DNA from: F23-B02 sp963590435
GTDB lineage: Bacteria > Bacillota > Clostridia > Oscillospirales > Oscillospiraceae
Reading direction: 5' to 3'
Assembly (NCBI GenBank): GCA_963590435.1
Contig: CAVAPG010000055.1
Location: forward strand, 1-11,475
Length of the DNA: 11,475 nucleotides
A program made the translations under genes and the position numbers. This document shows positions 1-6,112 of the stretch, piece by piece (position 1 is the stretch's first letter; the number at the start of each line of letters is the position of its first letter). Under the pieces are notes generated by a model. It was not told where the DNA came from and made no database searches. It saw only the letters and a program-made list of their open reading frames with translations.

Positions 1-323
1 GACGGTAAAATGTGCTCACGGTGCAGATTGCTGTCCACCACGGCAATGGCGGCGGCATCCCTGTCAAGGGCATAAATTAAGGTAGGGACTTCTGTAATCC
101 CTGCCTTAACTGCTGCGTGTAAGCGGCGGTGTCCGCTTATTACCTCGTATTCATCTGTGTTTTCAATGGGTCGGACGATTAACGGTGAAAGAATACCCTG
201 CGTCTGTATGCTTTCAATCAGCATATTCATTTCGTCATCGTCCTTGACCTTGAACGGGTGGCCGTCAAAGGCTCGCAATTTTATAACCGGAATTGCTACC
301 GGTGTTTTAATTGTATTTTTCAT
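1..323 (-). CDS. ParB/Spo0J-like N-terminal domain protein (partial, C-terminus beyond window)
   Basis: The minus strand reads a protein beginning MKNTIKTPVAIPVIKL and continuing without a stop to the window edge (107 codons seen). It matches the ParB/RepB/Spo0J nuclease-like N-terminal domain: an opening segment on pathway parameters (HPFKVKDDDEMNMLIESI), then GILSPLIVRP, then the hallmark GHRRLHAAVKAG (about residues 64-75) and a later VDSNLHREH motif. Such proteins bind CTP and parS-like DNA in partition systems; mobile-element versions often act as regulators or in element maintenance. The ATG overlaps the relaxase stop as ATGA, and a GAGAGG-type site lies about 13 nt upstream, so translation is probably coupled to the relaxase. 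Family call is firm; whether this copy partitions, nicks or regulates cannot be told from the N-terminus alone. Confidence 0.85.
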   Translation of the reverse strand, partial: MKNTIKTPVAIPVIKLRAFDGHPFKVKDDDEMNMLIESIQTQGILSPLIVRPIENTDEYEVISGHRRLHAAVKAGITEVPTLIYALDRDAAAIAVVDSNLHREHILP

Positions 324-1684
324 CTCTCGTAAGTCCTCTCTTTCTTCTTCGTTGTAATATTGTTCTGCTGCGGAGCATCACGCCCGACGGCACGCTCCTC
401 GTTGGCGGTGATCCGATCCAGCGTGTCCTGTATATGCACGGAACGCTTTTCTATGGCTCGGTTACATTTCAGATCCTTGCGTATATCCGTAATTTCTTCG
501 GTCAGCTTGGATTTTTCACGGCGTAATGCTGTCTTCTCTTCGGGCGATGCCCTGCGTATTTTGTTCTGCAGCTTTGTGCGCTGCGCCGTTAAATCGTTAA
601 GCCGACCCTCCAGAGATGCGCGATCTTCGTATAAATCCTCCAGCGTCTCTATGCGGTTAGAATACATATAGTCCACCTGCGCCGTATATTCATCGAGCTT
701 GCGCAGGTCTTCACGCAGATACGGGCTTACCGGCGTGTAGCACTGATTCTTCGGAAGTATCCCGAGTTCAAAGCAGTAGTACAGATACAAGCGGTAGATA
801 TGGCTCGTCCGAACAAATGGCGTATAATAATTTTGGTATTGGTATGGCATATACGGTGAAAACACGACCTTTGCTCTGCGACTGCCATAGGGAGCGTTTC
901 GCCCCATGTGCTTGCGCAGATAATCCTGCGTCCACCGTTCCTCCAATGTGTCGAGTCGGGTAAAGTGCTCATACTGCGGCAGGCGTATCTTCCAGTGAAC
1001 GCCGCTGAAATCCGTAATATATCCGAGCCGCTGCAAATATCTCTCAGCATTCTGCACGGTCGTGCTCTCCGAAAAGGCGGCGGTAACATCTTTTCGGTAC
1101 ACATTGTAGCGGGTGGGCTTTCCGCTTTTCTCATCCAACCACACCGGTCGTGACGGTGCCTTATGCGGATGGGCAATTACGGAAAGCTCGTATTCCCGGC
1201 AGAGACGGTCGGAAACATCCCGCAGCCGCTGCTGCTCCTTTTTGGAATAGTTGTACTTGCCGCCGTCTCGGAATGAGACGGAATTGAAAGCAAAGTGATT
1301 ATGGATATGCTCCTTATCCAGATGTGTCGTGACCACAATCTGAAATCGGTCTCCCCACATTTCGGAAGCTAACTTCAGCCCAATCTCGTGGGCAGCATGC
1401 GCCGTGACCTCGCCCACCTTGAAGCTCTGATACCCGTGCCACGCAATATATTTATCTGTTTTGCCGTATTGCTTTTTGGTCAGTATCATCTGCTGCAAAG
1501 CTATCTCCTTGCGGCAGTTGATGGCATCCACATATTGAGTGTCGGTTTTATCCGGACGGCGGACATAGTCGAAAACATTGAAGAAATCCTCCGTTCCTTT
1601 CGGCACGGTCTTGTCCGGATTTTCAACATAATCTATGAGGTCGCCAAGCCGACCCTTTATATGCCAAAGACTTGTGGTCGCCAT
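320..1684 (-). CDS. Mobilization relaxase (MobA/VirD2-like nuclease)
   Basis: A 454-aa relaxase that would nick oriT, stay bound to the 5' end through a tyrosine and pilot the strand in conjugative transfer. The N-terminal domain holds the likely nucleophile Tyr19 in LGDLIDYVENPDKT, a central YIAWHGYQSF segment (79-88), and the metal-binding three-His motif HLDKEHIHNH (H121, H126, H128, H130) followed by FNSVSF. Residues about 345-430 are charged and heptad-like (RASLEGRLNDLTAQRTKL and following), suggesting a coiled coil. It lacks an obvious primase or helicase fusion. The start overlaps the mobC-like stop (ATGA) and the stop overlaps the parB-like start, so this is the middle gene of a tightly packed mob operon. 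All recognised nuclease motifs are intact, so this gene looks functional although the element's integrase is broken. The choice of catalytic tyrosine is inferred from position. Confidence 0.9.
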   Translation of the reverse strand: MATTSLWHIKGRLGDLIDYVENPDKTVPKGTEDFFNVFDYVRRPDKTDTQYVDAINCRKEIALQQMILTKKQYGKTDKYIAWHGYQSFKVGEVTAHAAHEIGLKLASEMWGDRFQIVVTTHLDKEHIHNHFAFNSVSFRDGGKYNYSKKEQQRLRDVSDRLCREYELSVIAHPHKAPSRPVWLDEKSGKPTRYNVYRKDVTAAFSESTTVQNAERYLQRLGYITDFSGVHWKIRLPQYEHFTRLDTLEERWTQDYLRKHMGRNAPYGSRRAKVVFSPYMPYQYQNYYTPFVRTSHIYRLYLYYCFELGILPKNQCYTPVSPYLREDLRKLDEYTAQVDYMYSNRIETLEDLYEDRASLEGRLNDLTAQRTKLQNKIRRASPEEKTALRREKSKLTEEITDIRKDLKCNRAIEKRSVHIQDTLDRITANEERAVGRDAPQQNNITTKKKERTYER

Positions 1685-1944
1685 CAGACCGCCTCCTGTA
1701 AACGCAAAATGAGCTGCGCCAGATTCTCTCGTTTCTCCGGCGACAGCTCATCAAGGACGGTATAAAGTTCGTTGAGAAGATTCCAGAATTCATCCGGCGG
1801 CTTCTCTTTCGGCGGGTGTGCCTTACAGCACCCGACAACATATTCCGCAACGGATGTGCCGCTGCGCTTTGCGGCTTTCACGATTTTCGCTTTATCTCCC
1901 GGACGGACGCGCATTTCCAGCCGGGCAGTTTTGTTAACTTTCAT
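1684..1944 (-). CDS. MobC-like relaxosome accessory protein (ribbon-helix-helix)
   Basis: An 86-aa basic N-terminus / acidic C-terminus protein. Residues 1-40 (MKVNKTARLEMRVRPGDKAK, then AAKRSGTSVAEYVVGCCK) have the ribbon-helix-helix pattern: a short beta strand rich in alternating R/V residues, helix, turn at SGTS, helix. The C-terminal half (FWNLLNELYTVLDELSPEKRENLAQLILRLQEAV) should be helical and may mediate oligomerisation. In related mobile elements the gene just upstream of the relaxase encodes such a protein, which binds oriT and recruits or helps the relaxase; that role is inferred here from position and fold. The start is supported by AGGAGG 9 nt upstream, and its TGA overlaps the relaxase ATG. 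Immediately upstream are the inverted repeats of the candidate oriT, which it would be expected to bind. Confidence 0.8.
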   Translation of the reverse strand: MKVNKTARLEMRVRPGDKAKIVKAAKRSGTSVAEYVVGCCKAHPPKEKPPDEFWNLLNELYTVLDELSPEKRENLAQLILRLQEAV

Positions 1945-1960
1945 TTTTCATTCCTCCTAT

Positions 1961-2075
1961 AGAACGGGGTATTCAGGGGTGTCCCATGGGTAAAGTCCAC
2001 ACTCGACAGCGGTGTGGATTGAGTGGATTTTGTACGGCAAAATCCGATGCTCGTTATACTTAGGGACACCGTTCT
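1961..2075. other. Candidate oriT: nested inverted repeats upstream of mobC
   Basis: Three dyads are packed in 115 bp. The outer pair is ggtgtccc (1978-1985) with gggacacc (2063-2070), with agaacgg (1961-1967) and ccgttct (2069-2075) forming a further outer match interrupted by a short insert in the left arm. Inside are tccacac (1996-2002) with gtgtgga (2012-2018), and ggattttg (2025-2032) with caaaatcc (2038-2045, 5-nt loop). The patch lies between the start of the mob operon and the terminator of the upstream gene, where oriT sits in many mobilizable elements of Firmicutes. The placement and dyads are seen directly; oriT function and the nic site are inferred. The repeats could also be operators controlling the mob operon. 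Confidence 0.6.
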
Positions 2076-2093
2076 AAGACACACCTCGCAGGG

Positions 2094-2131
2094 CATAAAA
2101 AATAACACCTACCGAATTCAGTAGGTGTTAT
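2094..2131 (-). terminator. Rho-independent terminator of the sigma-like gene
   Basis: An 11-bp perfect stem, ataacacctac (2102-2112) with gtaggtgttat (2121-2131) and an 8-nt loop, runs on the minus strand into six T residues (complement of 2097-2102). It overlaps the TAA stop of the upstream 299-aa gene and separates that gene from the mob operon. Confidence 0.85.
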
Positions 2132-3027
2132 CCGATGATTTTGTCGTTCTCAAAGCCGTAATCTACGCCGGTGAAGGCTTCGTAAGCCTGCCCGATCCTG
2201 CGTATCCGTTTGAGAACGCCGCTGTGGTTTTTGTAGCCGAGCTTTTCGGCAATCTCCTCAAGCGTGCAGCCGTTCATGCGCATCTCAAGTATTTGCATAT
2301 CCTTTTCACTGAGCGTCGCCTTGAACGCATCGACCAGCTCCTGTGCCACGACCGTGTCCTCCACATTCTGCGTCGGATCCGGCTCGTCGTACTCCATGCC
2401 GCCGTGAGCATTGGCATAGGCTTCCCGAAAACCTTCAAGCGAGATCATCGGGTGCTTGGTGCGGGTGTGGTACCACTTTCGGATGAGGTCCGTTTTCTTA
2501 TTGCTCTTCCGAAAGTCGAAGTCCTCAAAGCATGGATATTCCCGTGCTACTCGAATAACCTCGTCAAGCCCGTGCTCCTTCATCACCTTCGGCACAACAT
2601 GGCGCAGATAAGTATCTATTTCGCTCTCCGAAACATAGCCCAGTTCCGAATGGCAGTTCCGAAGAAACTCTTCCGCCGGAGCAATGACGCCCTCATCGGT
2701 CAGACCTTTGATCCAGTAATCCGGACAGTGCGCCAGCCGCCATGCAGGGTCGTAGCCGGAGTAAACTTCCATATATTCGGTAAAGCCCATATACGGCCAG
2801 ACCATGAATGCTGCGGCATCGATGATGAGAAGCCGGAACAGGTCGCTCTCAACGAGCTCACACGCCACTCGGTCATGCAGCAGCTTCTGCGGATTTCTCG
2901 GAACGGCGTTCAGTTCGGCACCGCAGCGGGACAGAATGCTTTGCGGGATGAAATAGTAGAACGGGAGATACTCGGCATTGCAAAACGGTGTGACCGAGCC
3001 GCCCTTTCTCTTTAACATTATTGGCAT
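2128..3027 (-). CDS. Mobile-element protein with C-terminal sigma-region-4-like HTH
   Basis: A 299-aa soluble protein of a type often found beside mob genes on Clostridia elements. The first 225 residues are not a family I can name with certainty; they are rich in aromatic residues and show no membrane segment. Residues about 228-285 resemble sigma-70 region 4: LSEKDMQILEMRMNGCTLEEIAEKLGYKNHSG followed by a basic recognition stretch VLKRIRRIGQAYEAF, i.e. a helix-turn-helix. This suggests DNA binding and perhaps transcription control of the element, but the lack of a visible sigma region 2 argues against a complete sigma factor. The ATG at 3025-3027 is supported by GGAGG 8 nt upstream; a second Met (residue 4) has no better site. 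It is followed by its own terminator, so it is probably transcribed apart from the mob operon. Confidence 0.7.
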   Translation of the reverse strand: MPIMLKRKGGSVTPFCNAEYLPFYYFIPQSILSRCGAELNAVPRNPQKLLHDRVACELVESDLFRLLIIDAAAFMVWPYMGFTEYMEVYSGYDPAWRLAHCPDYWIKGLTDEGVIAPAEEFLRNCHSELGYVSESEIDTYLRHVVPKVMKEHGLDEVIRVAREYPCFEDFDFRKSNKKTDLIRKWYHTRTKHPMISLEGFREAYANAHGGMEYDEPDPTQNVEDTVVAQELVDAFKATLSEKDMQILEMRMNGCTLEEIAEKLGYKNHSGVLKRIRRIGQAYEAFTGVDYGFENDKIIG

Positions 3028-3149
3028 TTTCGTTTCCTCCTTTCCCGAGGTAAGAACCCTCTAAAAATTAACGCCGCAAGCAAGCCACGATTGTTCCTGA
3101 GTTTTTAAATATTTTAGCATATTTTCATCAAACAAACACCAATAAAACG

Positions 3150-3197
3150 AAAAAAGCCCGATGAGCGTCAGATTTTTTCCTGTGCTCATCGGGCTTT
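3150..3197 (-). terminator. Hairpin terminator, leftward orientation
   Basis: A 14-bp perfect stem, aaagcccgatgagc (3153-3166) with gctcatcgggcttt (3184-3197), 17-nt loop. On the minus strand the stem is followed by a run of T (complement of 3150-3155, partly within the stem). There is no convincing gene immediately upstream on that strand, so it may be a leftover terminator or insulate the HTH gene from leftward read-through. Confidence 0.65.
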
Positions 3198-3207
3198 CAC
3201 TATATCC

Positions 3208-3235
3208 GCACATTCGACAGTGAATGTGCTTTTTT
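3208..3235 (+). terminator. Hairpin plus T-run, rightward orientation
   Basis: gcacattc (3208-3215) pairs with gaatgtgc (3222-3229) around a 6-nt loop and is followed by six T (3230-3235), the form of a rho-independent terminator on the plus strand. With the oppositely oriented hairpin at 3150-3197 it forms a two-way block between the HTH gene and the integrase. Confidence 0.6.
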
Positions 3236-3279
3236 ACTATGCTTATTGTGCTCCATTTCAGCGGAAACACATAAAAATT

Positions 3280-3302
3280 TCGCAGAGTGGGTCACTCTGC
3301 GA
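3280..3302. repeat. Perfect 10-bp dyad upstream of integrase
   Basis: tcgcagagtg (3280-3289) and cactctgcga (3293-3302) are perfect inverted repeats around 3 nt. On the minus strand it is followed by a short T-run (complement of 3274-3280), so it may be another leftward terminator; its compact symmetry also fits an operator or an integrase/excisionase arm site. Confidence 0.5.
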
Positions 3303-3393
3303 TACAAATGTCAAGTCACAAGTATGGGTATATCTTATCATATCCTAATCACAAAAGCAATATCTTGGGAGAAAAAGATGAACATTTTTTTGA

Positions 3394-3522
3394 AACATTG
3401 TAGAATATGGCAGTATTTTGCTCAAAACTTTTCCTGATAAGAAAATTTTCGCAGTCAAAGCGGCAGTCATGATTAAAACAGATGTTTTCGCTAAAATGGA
3501 GCTGTCCCGCAAGGGAAAATAA
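3394..3522 (+). pseudogene. Short codon-like open stretch before the integrase (uncertain)
   Basis: This frame is open from after a TGA at 3391-3393 to a TAA at 3520-3522, 18 nt before the integrase ATG. It reads a basic peptide including KTFPDKKIFAVKAAVMIKTD and ending KMELSRKGK. No ATG, GTG or TTG with a good ribosome-binding site opens it; the first ATG is at 3469 and would give 17 residues. In another frame, ATG 3378 with a GGGAG site opens a 19-codon reading frame ending at 3437. It could be the remains of a small gene co-transcribed with int or chance. I do not recognise a family. Confidence 0.25.
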
Positions 3523-3540
3523 ACATCGGAGGCAGGTAAA

Positions 3541-4493
3541 ATGTCAAAAGGCGAAAACATTTTTAAGCGCAAGGACGGGCGCTGGGAGGCTCGGTATGTG
3601 AAAGGACGAGAGCTGTCCGGAAAAATCAAATACGGCTTCTGCTACGGCAGGACATACCGTGAGGCAAAGGATAAAGTCATGAAAATTAAAGCTGAGCTTT
3701 TAACTGGAAAGACGCCGTCCGTGATTATTTCAAAGCATCGATTCTCGTTTTATTGTGACGAATGGCTGCGTTTCAAGCGAGACAGCGTGCGGGAGTCCAC
3801 TTATATTAAATATGAGGCTATACTGCGAAAGCACATTAAGCCGAAGCTCGGAGCGTGCTTCCCGACGGGGATAAGCGATGCAGTGGTCGAAGCGTTTGTC
3901 CATCAGCTTCTCACCGAGGATAAGCTGTCTGCGAAAACCGTGCAGGATATTCTGATCGTTCTGCGCAGTGTTATGAAATACGCCTCAAAGCACTCGGCAG
4001 TGCCGCTTGCGCAGATAGATATAAGCTATCCCAAGGACGCGAAAAAGGAGCCCCGTGTGCTGTCGCACAATGAGCAGGAGCGTTTCGCCAAGTATCTTCT
4101 TGAAGATATATGGACAGCTGCAAGTTTGGCGTTCTGCTCATGCTGCTGACCGGAATAAGAATCGGTGAGCTGTCCGCGCTCAAGTGGAAGGATATAAATA
4201 TTGCCGAGAAAACCATGCGCATAAGCGCAACGCTTCAGCGGCTGCGTGACACCGACCCCGACGGCATAAGTCGCACAAAGATTTTAATCGGCACACCGAA
4301 AAGCGGCACATCCGTCCGCACCATTCCAATGACGGATTACACGGCGAGTCTGTGCGAAAAAATGAGGTGCAGCGATGAAGCGTATGTCCTGACCGGCACT
4401 GCCGACTATATGGAGCCGAGAGCCCTCCAATACCGCATGGCTCAGTGCTTAAAAATACAGAAAGAGGTACAAAAATTCCGCTTGCTGTCATGA
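3541..4493 (+). pseudogene. int: Tyrosine integrase, frameshifted and C-terminally truncated
   Basis: The first frame (3541-4149) encodes an arm-binding N-terminus (MSKGENIFKRKDGRWEARYV, about residues 1-50) and a core-binding domain (FYCDEWLRFKRDSVRESTYI onward, about 68-155). At about 4105-4113 gatatatgg appears where gatatgg would keep the frame: a 2-bp AT duplication. The second frame (open from 4110) then continues the catalytic domain with MDSCKFGVLLMLLTG and the first active-site Arg in TGIRIGELSALKW. Family members of about 370 residues go on to an H-x-L-R-H box and a catalytic Tyr. Here the resemblance stops near 4448 after the RALQYRMAQC segment and neither box follows. Two independent lesions mean the element cannot integrate or excise with this gene. 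The start has GGAGG 8 nt upstream. The integrase family is certain; exact subfamily is not. Confidence 0.88.
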
Positions 4494-4573
4494 TATTTTT
4501 TCTCATAGGTTATGGATTCTTGTATAGCATGGTTCATAACTCTCAAGGGACGATGCCATACTTACTAATATGA
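4451..4573 (+). pseudogene. Possible C-terminal fragment of a membrane protein
   Basis: Directly after the point where integrase similarity ends, a different frame is open to a TGA at 4571-4573. It reads a short polar lead (KNTERGTK), a strongly hydrophobic span of about 20 residues (IPLAVMIFFLIGYGFLYSMV), and a polar tail ending MPYLLI. It has no start of its own, so it looks like the 3' end of an unrelated gene fused to the broken integrase by deletion or insertion. I cannot name the family, and an AT-rich stretch of this size can look like a membrane helix by chance. Confidence 0.3.
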
Positions 4574-4613
4574 AAGTGACTGTGTTTAACTTTTCTACTT
4601 TTTCATTATGTGG

Positions 4614-4666
4614 AAAATAACAAAATCACCAAGAAAGGTCAGTTCAGACCAATCTTGGTGATTTTG
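4614..4666 (-). terminator. Hairpin 1 of a related set; terminator of the Phd/Doc operon
   Basis: A 14-bp perfect stem, caaaatcaccaaga (4621-4634) with tcttggtgattttg (4653-4666). Inside, after an AA/AA mismatch, ggtc and gacc form a second short stem. On the minus strand it lies about 40 nt after the toxin stop and is followed by T-rich sequence, so it should terminate that operon. The arm core CC(A/G)AGA and the AA(G/T)GT loop start are shared with the hairpins at 5450 and 6118. Confidence 0.75.
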
Positions 4667-4706
4667 CTGAATTATATGCATTCACAAGCTCCGCCAAAAC
4701 AAAAGC
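4667..4706 (-). pseudogene. Possible degraded copy of the tnpV 3' end
   Basis: Read on the minus strand after the toxin stop, this 40-nt stretch contains ttgtgaatgc followed a few bases later by ataatt. The same two blocks occur at the end of the intact tnpV gene (VVNAEIIYN), and in both places a related hairpin follows at once. This suggests an eroded second tnpV tail with its terminator. The match is short, so it remains a hypothesis. Confidence 0.35.
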
Positions 4707-5084
4707 TCAGGCTTTGTGATCAATGACCCACTGCAGCAGCTCTTCATAGGACATGCTGCCATCTGCGGTGGAGAGCCCTATTGCGACAATTTCCTCGTCA
4801 GTGCATTTTATGCGGATCCCGTTCATCTCCAGAAATGACAGCATTACATACACGCCGATTCTCTTGTTGCCATCCACAAATGCATGATTGGAGATAAGCG
4901 CAAAACCGAGACGGGCGCCCTTTTCTTCTTTCGTCGGATAAAATTCTCTGTCGCCAAAGCCGGCAAAAGCGCTTTCAAGCGCAGAATCCAATAACGCCTC
5001 ATCTCTGACGCCGACACTGCCGCCGGTAGCTTCGGCAAGGATTTTGTGCAGCAATAGAACTTTTTCCTTTGAAAACTTGATCAT
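4707..5084 (-). CDS. doc: Doc-type Fic-fold toxin
   Basis: A 125-aa protein, the usual size of Doc (death on curing). The Fic/Doc active-site signature HxFxDGNKR is complete as HAFVDGNKR (H67, D71, G72, N73, K74, R75). The N-terminal part (FSKEKVLLLHKILAEATGG, then VRDEALLDSALESAFAGFG) matches the family's helical lead. Doc of phage P1 phosphorylates elongation factor EF-Tu and stops translation; that activity is inferred here from the Doc-type motif and size. The ATG overlaps the TGA of the upstream Phd-like gene by 4 nt (ATGA), so toxin translation is coupled to antitoxin. It sits in the mobile patchwork and would stabilise the element or the locus. All key residues are intact. Confidence 0.92.
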   Translation of the reverse strand: MIKFSKEKVLLLHKILAEATGGSVGVRDEALLDSALESAFAGFGDREFYPTKEEKGARLGFALISNHAFVDGNKRIGVYVMLSFLEMNGIRIKCTDEEIVAIGLSTADGSMSYEELLQWVIDHKA

Positions 5085-5323
5085 TTCGCCAACTCCTCAA
5101 AGGCCGCCTTATGCTCTTTCAGAATACGCGCGGCAACAAAATCCAACTTCTCGTCTTCACTCATCTCTATCTGCGGCTCAGTATCCAAATCAATAACAAG
5201 GAGCTTCGGGCGGTTGTTCTTAAAAACAACTACACGGCCCTTGCTTTCAGCCATACGGGCAACCTTCGAAAAATTCTGGTTCGCCTCAGTTGCTGTTACG
5301 ATCATCCCTGTATCGAAAGTCAT
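5081..5323 (-). CDS. phd: Phd/YefM-family antitoxin
   Basis: An 80-aa protein starting MTFDTGMIVTATEANQNFSK. The ATEANQNFSKVARMAESKGRV block, followed by VVFKNNRPKLLVIDL, is the typical Phd/YefM N-terminal DNA-binding fold; the acidic/helical C-terminus (IEMSEDEKLDFVAARILKEH) should wrap and block Doc. I chose the ATG at 5321-5323 because GAGGTGA lies 6 nt upstream and the likely -10 box (5342-5347) overlaps the alternative GTG at 5348-5350, which would put that start upstream of transcription. It precedes and overlaps doc, the usual antitoxin-first order. Phd proteins normally repress their own operon by binding palindromes near the promoter; a matching dyad is at 5371-5386. Confidence 0.9.
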   Translation of the reverse strand: MTFDTGMIVTATEANQNFSKVARMAESKGRVVVFKNNRPKLLVIDLDTEPQIEMSEDEKLDFVAARILKEHKAAFEELAK

Positions 5324-5341
5324 ATAAATCACCTCATCAAT

Positions 5342-5386
5342 AGTATACACAAATAGTAGGTGAAAATCAACCTATAATTACATAGG
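5342..5386 (-). promoter_or_regulatory. Promoter and likely operator of the phd-doc operon
   Basis: On the minus strand TTGATT (5365-5370) and TATACT (5342-5347) are spaced exactly 17 nt. Just upstream is the dyad cctat-n6-atagg (5371-5386), a plausible Phd autoregulatory site. Predicted transcription starts near 5335, giving a short leader that still contains the GAGGTGA ribosome-binding site. Confidence 0.7.
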
Positions 5387-5442
5387 CAGCGCATATCTGC
5401 ATTCCATCTAAATACTAAATGGCAGTGGTAAAAGTATGAAGA

Positions 5443-5487
5443 ATAAAACAATCGCCGAGAAATGTCATTAGATCAATCTCGGCGATT
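5443..5487 (-). terminator. Hairpin 2 of a related set; tnpV terminator
   Basis: An 11-bp stem, aatcgccgaga (5450-5460) with tctcggcgatt (5477-5487) and a 16-nt loop, begins 7 nt past the tnpV stop on the minus strand and is followed by a T-rich run (complement of 5442-5449). Arm core and loop edges match the hairpins at 4621 and 6118. Confidence 0.75.
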
Positions 5488-5493
5488 ATCGGT

Positions 5494-5871
5494 TCAGTTA
5501 TAAATTATCTCGGCATTCACAACTTCCTCTGCTCTGCTGCGTATGTTTTCCATCCGCATGACCCATACCATCTGATCTTCGGCTTTCAGCTTTTCGGTAA
5601 TGCCATCAGCTTCTGCCATCTGCGCTATCAGCAGAGAGAACATTTCTTCTGCCTGTCGGTCAATATCCGCAAGATAACCGCTCAATCTGCCACTTGTTAG
5701 CAGTTCGGCGTAAAGCACTCTGTGTTTTTCTTTCAAATACCGCCTGTGCCGCTGCCCCCATATTCCAATTGGTTGTTGTTCCTCATCCGACAGTTTCAGG
5801 CAGGGCAGATAATAGTCCCCCTGCAACTCATACCAAAGCCCGTTATTCTCGTCGAAAATATACTTGTCCAT
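5494..5871 (-). CDS. tnpV: TnpV-family transposon-encoded protein
   Basis: A 125-aa protein recognisable as TnpV, a small protein first named from the Tn4451 group of clostridial mobilizable transposons. Diagnostic stretches are FDENNGLWYELQGDYYLPCL, QPIGIWGQRHRRYLKE, LLTSGRLSGYLADIDRQAEE and the C-terminal EVVNAEIIYN. The sequence is full length and undamaged. Its function is not established; it is not itself a recombinase. The start is the ATG at 5869-5871 with AGGAGGG 8 nt upstream; a GTG nine codons earlier (5896-5898) lacks such a site. In this window it stands alone with its own terminator and no intact transposase, so it is probably a relic of a transposon that was lost or rearranged. 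Confidence 0.9.
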   Translation of the reverse strand: MDKYIFDENNGLWYELQGDYYLPCLKLSDEEQQPIGIWGQRHRRYLKEKHRVLYAELLTSGRLSGYLADIDRQAEEMFSLLIAQMAEADGITEKLKAEDQMVWVMRMENIRSRAEEVVNAEIIYN

Positions 5872-5902
5872 GTTGATTGCCCTCCTTTTTGATTTCACTG
5901 TA

Positions 5903-5932
5903 ATTATAGGGAAAACAGGAAGGTAAATCGAA
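5903..5932 (-). promoter_or_regulatory. Probable tnpV promoter
   Basis: A perfect TATAAT on the minus strand (complement of 5903-5908) lies about 30 nt before the tnpV start, with the ribosome-binding site between. The -35 region (around 5926-5932) has only a poor match to TTGACA. Confidence 0.45.
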
Positions 5933-6112
5933 TGTGCGGATAAATCTTAAAGGCAAGGTTGCCAAACAATCAGCTGAAAAACAGACCCATTTGGTAGCTT
6001 TGAAGCACCATCAAAACTGCCGCAAATGCTGTACCTATAAGGAATTCCACCTTCTTCGCGTACGCAAGGAAGCCTGTCAACCGCGCTTGGCGATGTTGCC
6101 GGCTCATATATA

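Larger units (their letters stand above)
3028..3540. other. Gene-poor, hairpin-rich spacer between HTH gene and integrase
   Basis: No convincing full gene. This 513-bp AT-rich stretch carries three strong hairpins (listed separately), a short open stretch before the integrase, and the integrase ribosome-binding site GGAGG 8 nt before its ATG. In integrative elements the DNA upstream of int usually holds attachment-site arms and integrase promoters; I could not define a core att repeat because only one boundary may be present in this window. Confidence 0.6.

Noticed and set aside
2125..3015. A 296-codon rightward open frame opposite the HTH gene
   Set aside because: It is antisense to a gene with a good ribosome-binding site, recognisable HTH and terminator; its protein resembles no family and it looks like a codon-bias shadow.
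3061..3270. A 69-codon leftward frame before the HTH gene
   Set aside because: It spans two terminator-like hairpins and shows no family resemblance or ribosome-binding site of note.
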